NCBI GenBank assembly: GCA_030682475.1
Contig: JAUXOA010000077.1
Location: 44,794-108,793, forward strand
DNA: 64,000 nt
Direction of reading: 5' to 3'
Source of the DNA: Rhodoferax sp.
Lineage (GTDB): Bacteria > Pseudomonadota > Gammaproteobacteria > Burkholderiales > Burkholderiaceae_C
This document shows, piece after piece, positions 57,267 to 64,000 of the stretch (position 1 is the first letter of the stretch; every line of letters starts with the position of its first letter). The notes under the pieces are model-generated. The model was given only the letters and a program-made list of their open reading frames with translations, had not been told where the DNA came from and made no database searches. Position numbers and translations under genes: made by a program.

Positions 57267-57281
57267 TGATTAGGAGATGAT

Positions 57282-57635
57282 ATGAAGCATCAGCTCAAAT
57301 CCAGGCAGCGCGGCTTGTCTTTCTTGGGGCTCTTGGTGATTGGCGGCTTGCTGGCCGTGACCGGGCTGATCGCCGCGCAGATTGTGCCAACAGCGATCGA
57401 ATATCAGGCGGTTCTTAAAGCAGTGAACAAGGCGCGTGAAGGTAATTCAGTGGCTGAAGTGCGCAGTATTTTCGACAAGGCTGCCGCAGTTGACGATATC
57501 AGTTCCATTACGGGCAAAGATCTTGATGTCACCAAAGAAGGCGACAAAGTGGTTGTCAGTTTCGCTTACCAGCGTGAAATTCATCTGACCGGTCCGGCTT
57601 ACCTGACACTCAAATACACCGGACGGTCCAAATAA
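57282..57635 (+). CDS. DUF4845 domain protein
   Basis: 117 residues with an N-terminal membrane segment (about 10-30, SFLGLLVIGGLLAVTGLIAA). The rest is a small soluble domain ending LTGPAYLTLKYTGRSK. DUF4845 genes nearly always sit between lepB and rnc in betaproteobacteria; function is unknown. A ribosome site TAGGAGATGAT precedes the ATG. Confidence 0.88.
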   Translation: MKHQLKSRQRGLSFLGLLVIGGLLAVTGLIAAQIVPTAIEYQAVLKAVNKAREGNSVAEVRSIFDKAAAVDDISSITGKDLDVTKEGDKVVVSFAYQREIHLTGPAYLTLKYTGRSK

Positions 57636-57671
57636 TGCGCCGGTACCGGGATATGAGAGAGATATCAGAGC

Positions 57672-58358
57672 GTGAATGAAGGCTTGATTGCGTTGCAACG
57701 CCGTTTGCAGCATGAATTCTCGAATACTAATCTGTTGAGTCAAGCAGTGACGCACCGCAGTTTCTCCTTGGATCATAATGAGCGGCTGGAGTTTTTGGGT
57801 GACTCGGTCCTGAACCTTGCAGTGGCCGATTTGCTGTACGCACGTCTGAGCGCACTGCCTGAAGGTGACCTGTCGCGGGTGCGTGCCAATCTGGTCAAGC
57901 AGGACACGCTGCACCAGTTGGCAGTCGAGCTTGGTTTGCCCGAGGTCATTCGATTGGGTGAGGGGGAGGTTCGCTCCGGTGGGCAAAAGAGGCCCTCCAT
58001 CCTGGCCGATGCCCTGGAAGCCGTGATTGGGGCGGTCTATCTGGATGCCGGTTTTGCAGCGGCGCAAGGGCTGGTCCATCGCCTGTTCAAAGCGGTGGAA
58101 ATCAACCCGGAAATGGAAGCCATTGGCAAAGACCCCAAGACCGAGCTGCAGGAATGGTTACAGGGACGCAGAATGAAGCTGCCGCTGTACAGCGTCGTCG
58201 GGACGCAGGGTGCGGCACACAAGCAGACGTTTGACGTCGAATGTGAAATTATCGAGCTCAATTTTTCAGAGCGTGGCATCGGCGGATCGCGCCGTGCCGG
58301 GGAACAGGCCGCAGCTGCCGCGATGCTGCAAACAATCAAGGAAAGGGCCAAGATATGA
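57672..58358 (+). CDS. rnc: Ribonuclease III
   Basis: 228 residues from GTG 57672. The RNase III signature [18 protein letters not shown] is followed by [17 protein letters not shown] double-stranded RNA-binding domain starts near residue 155 and ends [18 protein letters not shown]. It processes rRNA precursors. It is followed by era, with a gap of 37 bases. Confidence 0.97.
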   Translation: MNEGLIALQRRLQHEFSNTNLLSQAVTHRSFSLDHNERLEFLGDSVLNLAVADLLYARLSALPEGDLSRVRANLVKQDTLHQLAVELGLPEVIRLGEGEVRSGGQKRPSILADALEAVIGAVYLDAGFAAAQGLVHRLFKAVEINPEMEAIGKDPKTELQEWLQGRRMKLPLYSVVGTQGAAHKQTFDVECEIIELNFSERGIGGSRRAGEQAAAAAMLQTIKERAKI

Positions 58359-58395
58359 CCCCTACGCGCGACAGGGGGCGGCCCGGCGGCAAATT

Positions 58396-59415
58396 ATGAC
58401 GGCCACTAAATCAAAAGCTAGTCCTGCAGATTCCACGGGGGTTGAAGGCCAAAATGACGTCGAAAGCATGCTCAAAAGCATGCGTATGGCAAGCCCTGCG
58501 GGCACACCCGCTGAAGGTCAGCGCTGCGGCCTGATTGCCATCGTTGGCAAACCCAACGTTGGTAAATCGACTTTGCTCAACGCCCTGGTGGGCCAGAAGA
58601 TCAGCATCACCTCGCGCAAGGCGCAGACCACGCGCCATCGCATCACCGGCATGCACACCCAGGGCACTACGCAGTTTGTGTTTGTCGACACGCCGGGTTT
58701 CCAGACGCGCCATAACAACGCCCTGAACCGTTCCCTCAACAAAACCGTGCTGGGTGCGGTGGCCGATGTCGACCTGATTTTGTTCGTGGTGGAGGCCGGC
58801 ATGTTCAACCAGGCCGATGCCAAGGTGCTGGCGCTGCTGGGCAAAGACATTCCCACCCTGCTGGTGGCGAACAAGCTGGACCAGGTCAACCGCCGCGCTG
58901 ACATCGCACCCTGGTTGCAGGAGATGCAGCAACGTCATGCGTTTGCCGAGTTTGTGCCGATGTCGGCCAAGAACGCCAAAGACATTGAACGCCTGCTCGG
59001 CCTTTGCGAAAAATACCTGCCCGAGCAGGCCTGGTGGTACGCGCAAGACGAACTGACGGACCGCAGCGAGAAATTCCTGGCCAGCGAGACCGTGCGCGAA
59101 AAGTTGTTTCGCCTCACCGGCGATGAACTGCCGTACACCTCTACGGTGGTCATCGACAAGTTTGAGGAAGAGCCGCCTGCGCGCAAGGGCCACAAGCGTC
59201 TGCTCAAGATTGCCGCCACCATCGTGGTCGAGCGCGACACCCATAAAGCGATGGTGATTGGCGACAAGGGCGAACGCATCAAGCGCATCGGGACTGAGAC
59301 CCGCGTTGAACTGGAGAAACTGATGGACGCCAAGGTGTTTATCGAGCTGTGGGTGAAGGTGCGCTCGGGCTGGGCCGACGATGAAGCGCGGGTGCGCAGC
59401 TTTGGCTACCAGTAA
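58396..59415 (+). CDS. era: GTPase Era
   Basis: 339 residues from ATG 58396; the first 50 are a non-conserved extension, and ATG 58468 is a possible later start. G motifs are [14 protein letters not shown] and NKLDQV. The KH domain near the C-terminus shows [21 protein letters not shown]. Era binds 16S rRNA in small-subunit assembly. It overlaps recO. Confidence 0.97.
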   Translation: MTATKSKASPADSTGVEGQNDVESMLKSMRMASPAGTPAEGQRCGLIAIVGKPNVGKSTLLNALVGQKISITSRKAQTTRHRITGMHTQGTTQFVFVDTPGFQTRHNNALNRSLNKTVLGAVADVDLILFVVEAGMFNQADAKVLALLGKDIPTLLVANKLDQVNRRADIAPWLQEMQQRHAFAEFVPMSAKNAKDIERLLGLCEKYLPEQAWWYAQDELTDRSEKFLASETVREKLFRLTGDELPYTSTVVIDKFEEEPPARKGHKRLLKIAATIVVERDTHKAMVIGDKGERIKRIGTETRVELEKLMDAKVFIELWVKVRSGWADDEARVRSFGYQ

Positions 59416-60154
59416 GCGCATCTCCGAGGAGCCGGCTTACGTTCTGCACCGCTATGACTGGAGCGAGTCGAGTCTGATTCTGGAAGTGTTTACCCGCCAC
59501 CACGGCCGCATTGCGCTGGTGGCCAAGGGCGTCAAGCGGCCCAGCTCCAGCTTTCGCCCGATCCTGCTGCCTTTGCAGCCGCTGCACCTGTCTTTTGGTG
59601 GTGATGCCGAAATCCGCACGCTCAAAGGGGCGGAGTGGCAGGGCGGCCATGTGATGCCGACCGGTGACGCGCTGCTGTCTGGCTATTACCTCAATGAACT
59701 CTTGCTGACGCTGCTGGCGCGGGATGACCCACACCCGGGTCTGTTCGACGTTTACGCCAGCGTGGTGCAGGTGCTTGCGTCTGAGCATGGCGAAGCCCTG
59801 CAACCGGCCTTGCGCGCCTTTGACTTGCTGCTGCTGCGCGAAATCGGGCTCTTGCCCATGTTGGATGCGCAAACCATGACGCTGCTGGGGCTGGACCCGG
59901 AGCATCGCTACAGCCTGGTGCCCGAGGGGGGCCTGCGGCAGACCAATGCGTCGGACCGGGCCAGCCTCAGCGGTGCGCAATGGATCGCGCTGCAACAGTC
60001 GCTGGCGGTCGGTGCGCCGTTCACCGCCACCTTGCGGGCCTGCTCGCAAGTGATGGCTGAACTCAAACCCCAGTTGCGCAGCCTGCTGAATTATCATTGT
60101 GGGGTGGGCACGCTGCGTACGCGGCAAATGATGATCGATCTGCAATCGCTATGA
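59381..60154 (+). CDS. recO: DNA repair protein RecO
   Basis: Up to 257 residues. ATG 59381 lies within era; TTG 59402 would give the more typical start [19 protein letters not shown]. The OB fold contains [25 protein letters not shown], and the helical domain follows. RecO loads RecA through RecR. Its stop overlaps pdxJ by 4 bases. Confidence 0.93.
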   Translation: MKRGCAALATSKRISEEPAYVLHRYDWSESSLILEVFTRHHGRIALVAKGVKRPSSSFRPILLPLQPLHLSFGGDAEIRTLKGAEWQGGHVMPTGDALLSGYYLNELLLTLLARDDPHPGLFDVYASVVQVLASEHGEALQPALRAFDLLLLREIGLLPMLDAQTMTLLGLDPEHRYSLVPEGGLRQTNASDRASLSGAQWIALQQSLAVGAPFTATLRACSQVMAELKPQLRSLLNYHCGVGTLRTRQMMIDLQSL

Positions 60155-60927
60155 AGAAGACATCCCTCTCGGTCAATCTCAACAAAGTGGCTTTGGTGCG
60201 CAATACGCGCCATCTGGGCATCCCCAGCCTCACGCGTGCGGCCACCTTGTGCCTGCAGGCCGGGGCCAGCGGCATCACGGTGCATCCGCGACCGGACGAA
60301 CGCCATATCCGGGCCGATGATGTGCGCGACCTGGCCGTGCTGCTGCAGGCCTGGCCGGAGCGTGAATTCAATATCGAGGGCAACCCCTTTCACAACCTGA
60401 TGGACTGCGTGCGCGACTTATTGGATCGCAAGCTGCCGGTGCACCAGCTCACGTTTGTGCCCGACAGCGAAGGGCAGTTCACCAGCGACCAGGGCTGGAG
60501 TTTTCCTGCCGATGCTGATCGCCTGCGCCCCCTGATTGCCCAGGCTCATGCCTGGGGCCTGCGTGTCAGTCTGTTCATGGACGCCGAGCCGCAGGTCATG
60601 GCGGCAGCCAAGGCTGTGGGTGCCGATCGCGTGGAGCTCTACACCGAACCCTACGCCGCCGCCTGGGGTGGGCCGCAGCAGGCTACCCAGTTGGCCCGCT
60701 TTGCCCAAGCTGCGCAAGCCGCGCTGGCTGTCGGTCTGGCTGTCAATGCCGGCCACGATTTGAACCGCGACAACCTCACCGCTTTCCTCAAACAGGTCCC
60801 AGGTGTCAGCGAAGTCTCGATCGGCCACGCCCTGATTGCCGACGCGCTGGAGCTGGGCTACAGCGCCACGGTGCAGGCCTATTTGCGCTGCATCGACAGT
60901 GCGTTCGCCCCGGCCCGTTCGGGCTGA
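60151..60927 (+). CDS. pdxJ: Pyridoxine 5'-phosphate synthase
   Basis: 258 residues from ATG 60151. [15 protein letters not shown] opens the barrel; [16 protein letters not shown] and FNIEGNP carry catalytic residues, and [12 protein letters not shown] is the C-terminal phosphate-binding loop. It makes pyridoxine phosphate. The last few residues (ARSG) are encoded by a family C repeat half. Confidence 0.96.
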   Translation: MKKTSLSVNLNKVALVRNTRHLGIPSLTRAATLCLQAGASGITVHPRPDERHIRADDVRDLAVLLQAWPEREFNIEGNPFHNLMDCVRDLLDRKLPVHQLTFVPDSEGQFTSDQGWSFPADADRLRPLIAQAHAWGLRVSLFMDAEPQVMAAAKAVGADRVELYTEPYAAAWGGPQQATQLARFAQAAQAALAVGLAVNAGHDLNRDNLTAFLKQVPGVSEVSIGHALIADALELGYSATVQAYLRCIDSAFAPARSG

Positions 60928-60938
60928 GCCTGTCGAAG
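60917..60938. repeat. Family C repeat half at the end of pdxJ
   Basis: GTTCGGGCTGAGCCTGTCGA covers the pdxJ stop codon. It matches the left arm of the repeat inside ppc (28010-28065). The second arm is not present. Confidence 0.8.
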
Positions 60939-60957
60939 CCGGTTCCACGCCAAGACT

Positions 60958-61377
60958 ATGATTTACGGCATTGGCACCGACATCTGCGATGTGCGCCGCA
61001 TCCGTGCCAGTCTGGCGCGCCATGGTGATCGCTTTGCCCGCAAGATACTCAGCGAAGCCGAGTTCGCTACCTGGCAAGCCCGCAGCGCGCGCTGGCCCGA
61101 GCGCGGCGTTCGCTACTTGGCCAGCCGCTTCAGCGCCAAAGAAGCCTTCAGCAAGGCCATCGGTCTGGGTATGACCCTGCCCATGAGCTGGCATCTGTGC
61201 GAGGTGGGCAGCTTGCCCGGTGGCAAGCCCACCCTCGTGCTGCATGGTGGGCTGAAAGACTGGTTTGAAGCCCGCGGCTTGAGCGCGCACGTGAGCGTGA
61301 CGGATGAAACCGATTACGCCGCCAGCTTCTGCGTTGTAGAGAAAACAGGGCCGCTAGCCCCCATGAAACAAGAGTAG
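60958..61377 (+). CDS. acpS: Holo-ACP synthase
   Basis: 139 residues. [14 protein letters not shown] holds the metal-binding Asp and [13 protein letters not shown] the Glu. AcpS attaches phosphopantetheine to the ACP encoded at 47909. pdxJ-acpS-nagZ is a usual order. Confidence 0.97.
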   Translation: MIYGIGTDICDVRRIRASLARHGDRFARKILSEAEFATWQARSARWPERGVRYLASRFSAKEAFSKAIGLGMTLPMSWHLCEVGSLPGGKPTLVLHGGLKDWFEARGLSAHVSVTDETDYAASFCVVEKTGPLAPMKQE

Positions 61378-61417
61378 CTACTCAATGTTCAGCCAACAAT
61401 TTTATTGAAAGCCCCCT

Positions 61418-62512
61418 ATGTCACAACACGCACCCCTCGTCATCGACGTCGCCGGCTTGCGCTTGAGCAAAATAGACCGCCAACGTCTGCGACATCCGCT
61501 GGTGGGAGGCATCATCCTGTTTGCCCGTAACTTCCAGGACCGGCAGCAACTGACCCAGTTGTGCCGCGACATCAAGCGAGTGCGCCGCGACCTGTTGATC
61601 TGCGTCGACCACGAAGGCGGTCACGTGCAGCGCTTCAAGACCGGTGGCTTTACCCATCTGCCGCCAATGCGGGCCTTGGGCGAGATGTGGCTGCGCGATA
61701 GCAAGGCGGGCGCGGGCAGCGGCGCTCTGCAAGCCACCAACGCCGCCACCGCCTGCGGCTTTGTGCTGGGGGCCGAGCTGCGCGCTTGCGGCGTCGACTT
61801 GAGCTTCACCCCGGTGCTCGATCTGGACTACGGCGAGAGCAGCGTCATTGGAAATAGAGCCTTCGCCCGTGACCCGCGCGTGGTCAGTCTGCTGGCCAAG
61901 AGCCTGATGCACGGCCTGCTGCAGAGCGGCATGGCCAATTGCGGCAAACACTTTCCCGGTCACGGCTTTGTAAAAGCCGATTCACACACCGACATTCCGG
62001 TCGACAAGCGCGGCCTGAAAGCCATACTGAATGAGGATGCCGCCCCCTACGGCTGGCTCAACACCACGCTGACCAGCGTGATGCCCGCGCATGTGGTCTA
62101 CCCCAAGGTGGACGCCCGCCCGGCAGGTTTTTCGTCGAAGTGGTTGAACCACATCTTGCGCGGACAACTTGGGTTTGGCGGCGCCATATTCAGCGACGAC
62201 CTGTCGATGGCCGGGGCCCGCATCCTTGACGGCCAGCCGGTCAGCCCTACCCAGGCGGCGGTGGCCGCCCTCAATGCCGGTTGCGACATGGTGTTGCTGT
62301 GCAACCAGTCCCTGACCAACAGTGCCGGCGAGGGCCGGGCGCTGGACGCGCTGATTGACGGTCTGACCGAAGCGCAGCTCAAAGGCGGGTGGCAGCCGCT
62401 GGAGGCCAGCGAAGAGCGTCGCCGTGCGCTCTTGCCGCGTACTCCCGCTCCGGAGTGGGACGAGCTGATGGTGCAGCCGGACTACATGCATGCGCTGGGC
62501 TTGGTGCCTTAG
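61418..62512 (+). CDS. nagZ: Beta-N-acetylhexosaminidase NagZ
   Basis: 364 residues. GH3 motifs are VDHEGGHVQRF, KHFPGHGFVKADSHTDIP with the catalytic His, and FSDDLSMAGA with the nucleophile Asp. NagZ recycles peptidoglycan by removing GlcNAc from anhydro-muropeptides in the cytoplasm. Confidence 0.96.
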   Translation: MSQHAPLVIDVAGLRLSKIDRQRLRHPLVGGIILFARNFQDRQQLTQLCRDIKRVRRDLLICVDHEGGHVQRFKTGGFTHLPPMRALGEMWLRDSKAGAGSGALQATNAATACGFVLGAELRACGVDLSFTPVLDLDYGESSVIGNRAFARDPRVVSLLAKSLMHGLLQSGMANCGKHFPGHGFVKADSHTDIPVDKRGLKAILNEDAAPYGWLNTTLTSVMPAHVVYPKVDARPAGFSSKWLNHILRGQLGFGGAIFSDDLSMAGARILDGQPVSPTQAAVAALNAGCDMVLLCNQSLTNSAGEGRALDALIDGLTEAQLKGGWQPLEASEERRRALLPRTPAPEWDELMVQPDYMHALGLVP

Positions 62513-62538
62513 ATGACTTCGCAAATTCTCACCCTTCC

Positions 62539-62922
62539 ATGAAATCCATATCCACAAGCGGTGGCCTGGTCTACTCCACCGACAGCGGGCGCATGTGCCC
62601 CGGTTGCCGGCAACCGATGGCCAGTTGCCGCTGTAGCGCCGCCCCGGCCCGGCCGCTGCCGGACGGCGTGCTGCGCGTATCGCGCGAAACCAAGGGCCGT
62701 GCCGGCAAGGGCGTGACTTTGGTGCGGGGGCTGGCGCTCGATCCGCTGGCCCTGACCGCCTTGGGCAAGCAACTCAAAACTGCCTGCGGCTCGGGTGGCA
62801 CGGTCAAGGACGGGGTGATAGAAGTGCAGGGCGACCACTGCGACCGGATCATCGAGGCACTGAAAAGTCAGGGCTTTGTCGTCAAACGGGCGGCGCAGCC
62901 GTCCGATGGAATGACCAGTTAA
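62539..62922 (+). CDS. SUI1/YciH-type translation initiation factor-like protein
   Basis: 127 residues from ATG 62539. CPGCRQPMASCRC near the N-terminus is a small Cys cluster; the SUI1 fold shows RAGKGVTLVRGLAL, KTACGSGGTVKDGVIEVQGDH and the terminal ALKSQGFVVKRA. It may affect start-site selection; its role in bacteria is not settled. Confidence 0.9.
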   Translation: MKSISTSGGLVYSTDSGRMCPGCRQPMASCRCSAAPARPLPDGVLRVSRETKGRAGKGVTLVRGLALDPLALTALGKQLKTACGSGGTVKDGVIEVQGDHCDRIIEALKSQGFVVKRAAQPSDGMTS

Positions 62923-62931
62923 CTGGCGTCC

Positions 62932-63264
62932 TCATGACGCAACGCACTCCCGTAGCGCCTCCTGTGCCAGTGTGTTGATGCTTTTCCCCTGGGCCTGCGC
63001 AGCGATAGCGAGCTTCTCGTGCAAATCGGGAGAAATTCGCAAATTGAACTTGCCCGAAAAATGGCGTCGCGGTTCAATCCCCTTCTCGGCACATACTTCG
63101 AGAAAGACTTGGAGTGAACGCTTGAACTCTGTGCGCAATGCTTTCGGGTTCTTTCCGTAGAAGTCAGCGCCACCATTAAGGCCAAGAATTTCCCCCCGGA
63201 AAAGATCGAGATCCGGGTCAAATTCAATCGTTGCGTGAAAATCGTCAACAGTCATTACGTTCAT
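62932..63264 (-). CDS. hicB: HicB-family antitoxin
   Basis: 110 residues. The N-terminal part (TIEFDPDLDLFRGEILGLNG) is the HicB RNase H-like fold, and KFNLRISPDLHEKLAIAAQ with SINTLAQEALRE is a ribbon-helix-helix DNA-binding domain. It neutralises HicA and represses the operon. It overlaps hicA by 4 bases. GC is close to 50 percent by eye, lower than the core genes. Confidence 0.9.
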   Translation of the reverse strand: MNVMTVDDFHATIEFDPDLDLFRGEILGLNGGADFYGKNPKALRTEFKRSLQVFLEVCAEKGIEPRRHFSGKFNLRISPDLHEKLAIAAQAQGKSINTLAQEALRECVAS

Positions 63265-63515
63265 GGTTCAACTCCGTGCTGCTCCAGCCATTTGCGGATG
63301 CCTGCGGCCGCACCCTTGTCAGTATTTGGTGATGGATGTGGACGATGAAACACGCGCACCTCTCCAAACAAAAATACTGAAATCCGGCTACCGGCTCGCT
63401 CTTCAACTTCCGCACCAAGCTCAACGAACAAGGCTTCAATATCCCGCCATTGGATATTCGCGCTCGTCGGTCGGGAAAAAATCAAGTCGATAAGTCGCTG
63501 GTGCTTCCGCTTCAT
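63261..63515 (-). CDS. hicA: HicA-family mRNA interferase toxin
   Basis: 84 residues, ending VFHRPHPSPNTDKGAAAGIRKWLEQHGV. The body FSRPTSANIQWRDIEALFVELGAEVEERAGSR splits as RPTSANIQWRDIEALF and GAEVEERAGSRISV, both typical of HicA. It is the first gene of a minus-strand hicA-hicB pair. HicA cleaves mRNA and is held in check by HicB. Frames overlapping its start on the same strand look less plausible. Confidence 0.9.
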   Translation of the reverse strand: MKRKHQRLIDLIFSRPTSANIQWRDIEALFVELGAEVEERAGSRISVFLFGEVRVFHRPHPSPNTDKGAAAGIRKWLEQHGVEP

Positions 63516-63861
63516 GCTCGAATAGTACCAGTTTTAGGTACTGGTGGAAATCGCCCACACCAACGAACACACAGGGTCCGCCGATGAAACCGAAATCGGG
63601 GTTCGCTTGAGCGGCGAGCATCGCTTTGAAGCAGGCGGGTGGTGTCTGGCAGCCTGGCGCTCATACGCTTCGCTTTTTAAAATCGCGCCAGCCTGCCAGA
63701 CACCACCCGCCTTCAGGAATTGACCGTTCCGACCAGGTTCAATTGGCTGCACAAAACTGCGGTCTTTCAACTTTCCGGATAAGGAGTCGTTCACCGTGGC
63801 TGCTAACCGGCAGACCACAGACGGCGAAGCCGGCTGTGTGATGTCCGGTTGAGCAGCGGGT
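63516..63861. other. Intergenic region between hicA and the group II intron
   Basis: No plausible gene in 346 bases. The main structure is the 27-bp inverted repeat at 63634-63711. The stretch 63712-63861 contains GACCGTTCCGACC and GCGGTCTTTCAACTTTCCGG, which look like intergenic repeat modules, but no second copy is in the window. Confidence 0.6.
63634..63711. repeat. Long hairpin with 27-bp arms
   Basis: Arms 63634-63660 (GGCGGGTGGTGTCTGGCAGC start) and 63685-63711 (ending GACACCACCCGCC) are inverted copies with one mismatch around a 24-base AT-rich loop. It has no T-tract, so it is not an intrinsic terminator. Confidence 0.85.
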
Positions 63862-64000
63862 GTGCGCCCAGCATGGGCGCGAACTTATGGGGTGAAAGTC
63901 CCCTGTGGGAGAACCGAATTGGACTCATGAGAGCAATCTTAACCACTAGCCGACGGCAAGTGCATGACCGCGAGGGAGTGTGCAAAGGAAGCCCGAGTGC
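63862..64000 (+). mobile_element. Group II intron, 5' end (domain I), cut by window edge
   Basis: The element starts GTGCGCCCAGCATGGGCGCG, a GUGYG group II 5' splice-site start with a first hairpin. GGGGTGAAAGTCCCC follows, a common domain I stem, then ACTAGCCGACGGCAAGTGC and GTGCAAAGGAAGCCCGAGTG, also typical of domain I. The reverse transcriptase gene would lie beyond base 64000. The upstream exon is non-coding. Orientation is plus. Confidence 0.75.

Noticed and set aside
63436..63621. 61-codon minus-strand open frame overlapping the start of hicA
   Set aside because: It overlaps hicA in another frame; hicA has clear family motifs and this frame has none that I recognise.

Overview
The window reads as a high-GC betaproteobacterium of the order Burkholderiales, most like a Comamonadaceae member such as Rhodoferax. 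This rests on gene order (hemC-hemD-hemX-hemY; rpmF-plsX-fabH-fabD-fabG-acpP-fabF-rpoE-rseA-rseB-mucD-lepA-lepB-rnc-era-recO-pdxJ-acpS-nagZ), protein style and intergenic repeats. It is inferred by eye, not by database search.

Region 1 (1-18475, all plus strand) is a tightly packed periplasmic redox and cytochrome c assembly locus. It starts with the end of a CcsA-type (System II) cytochrome assembly gene, then a heme-copper-oxidase-like membrane protein fused to TPRs, a TlpA-like lipoprotein, a histidine kinase with a sigma-54 response regulator, a Sel1-repeat protein, a mono-heme cytochrome c, two related seven-bladed propeller proteins, an ApbE flavin transferase lipoprotein, a complete System I set ccmABCDEFGHI and a small lipoprotein. 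Many genes overlap by ATGA-type junctions, so translation is probably coupled. None of the dispersed repeats seen later occurs here.

Region 2 (18534-27015) holds lldD (minus), a TPP riboswitch with thiC, a lower-GC patch with a frameshifted DUF1697 gene and a short carbamoyltransferase-like gene, argH (minus), and an AlgZ/AlgR-type two-component pair. A 475-bp non-coding element with 29-bp perfect terminal inverted repeats follows (27071-27545).

Region 3 (27591-43046) has ppc (minus), whose reading frame carries in-frame copies of intergenic repeats, then the heme genes hemC-hemD-hemX-hemY, RNase E (minus) divergent from rluC, a HAD phosphatase, a Rieske protein, an S49 peptidase, and minus-strand RsmI-like and Maf genes.

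Region 4 (43072-62922) is core: yceD-rpmF-plsX-fab genes, the sigma-E operon, lepA, lepB, rnc-era-recO, pdxJ-acpS-nagZ and a SUI1 protein.

Region 5 (62932-64000) is accessory: a HicAB toxin-antitoxin pair, a 27-bp hairpin and the 5' end of a group II intron that runs off the window.

No rRNA, tRNA or CRISPR array was found. The most unusual items are the redox locus with its oxidase-like protein lacking the CuB histidine pair, the repeat-derived insertions in PEP carboxylase, and the inverted-repeat element at 27 kb.
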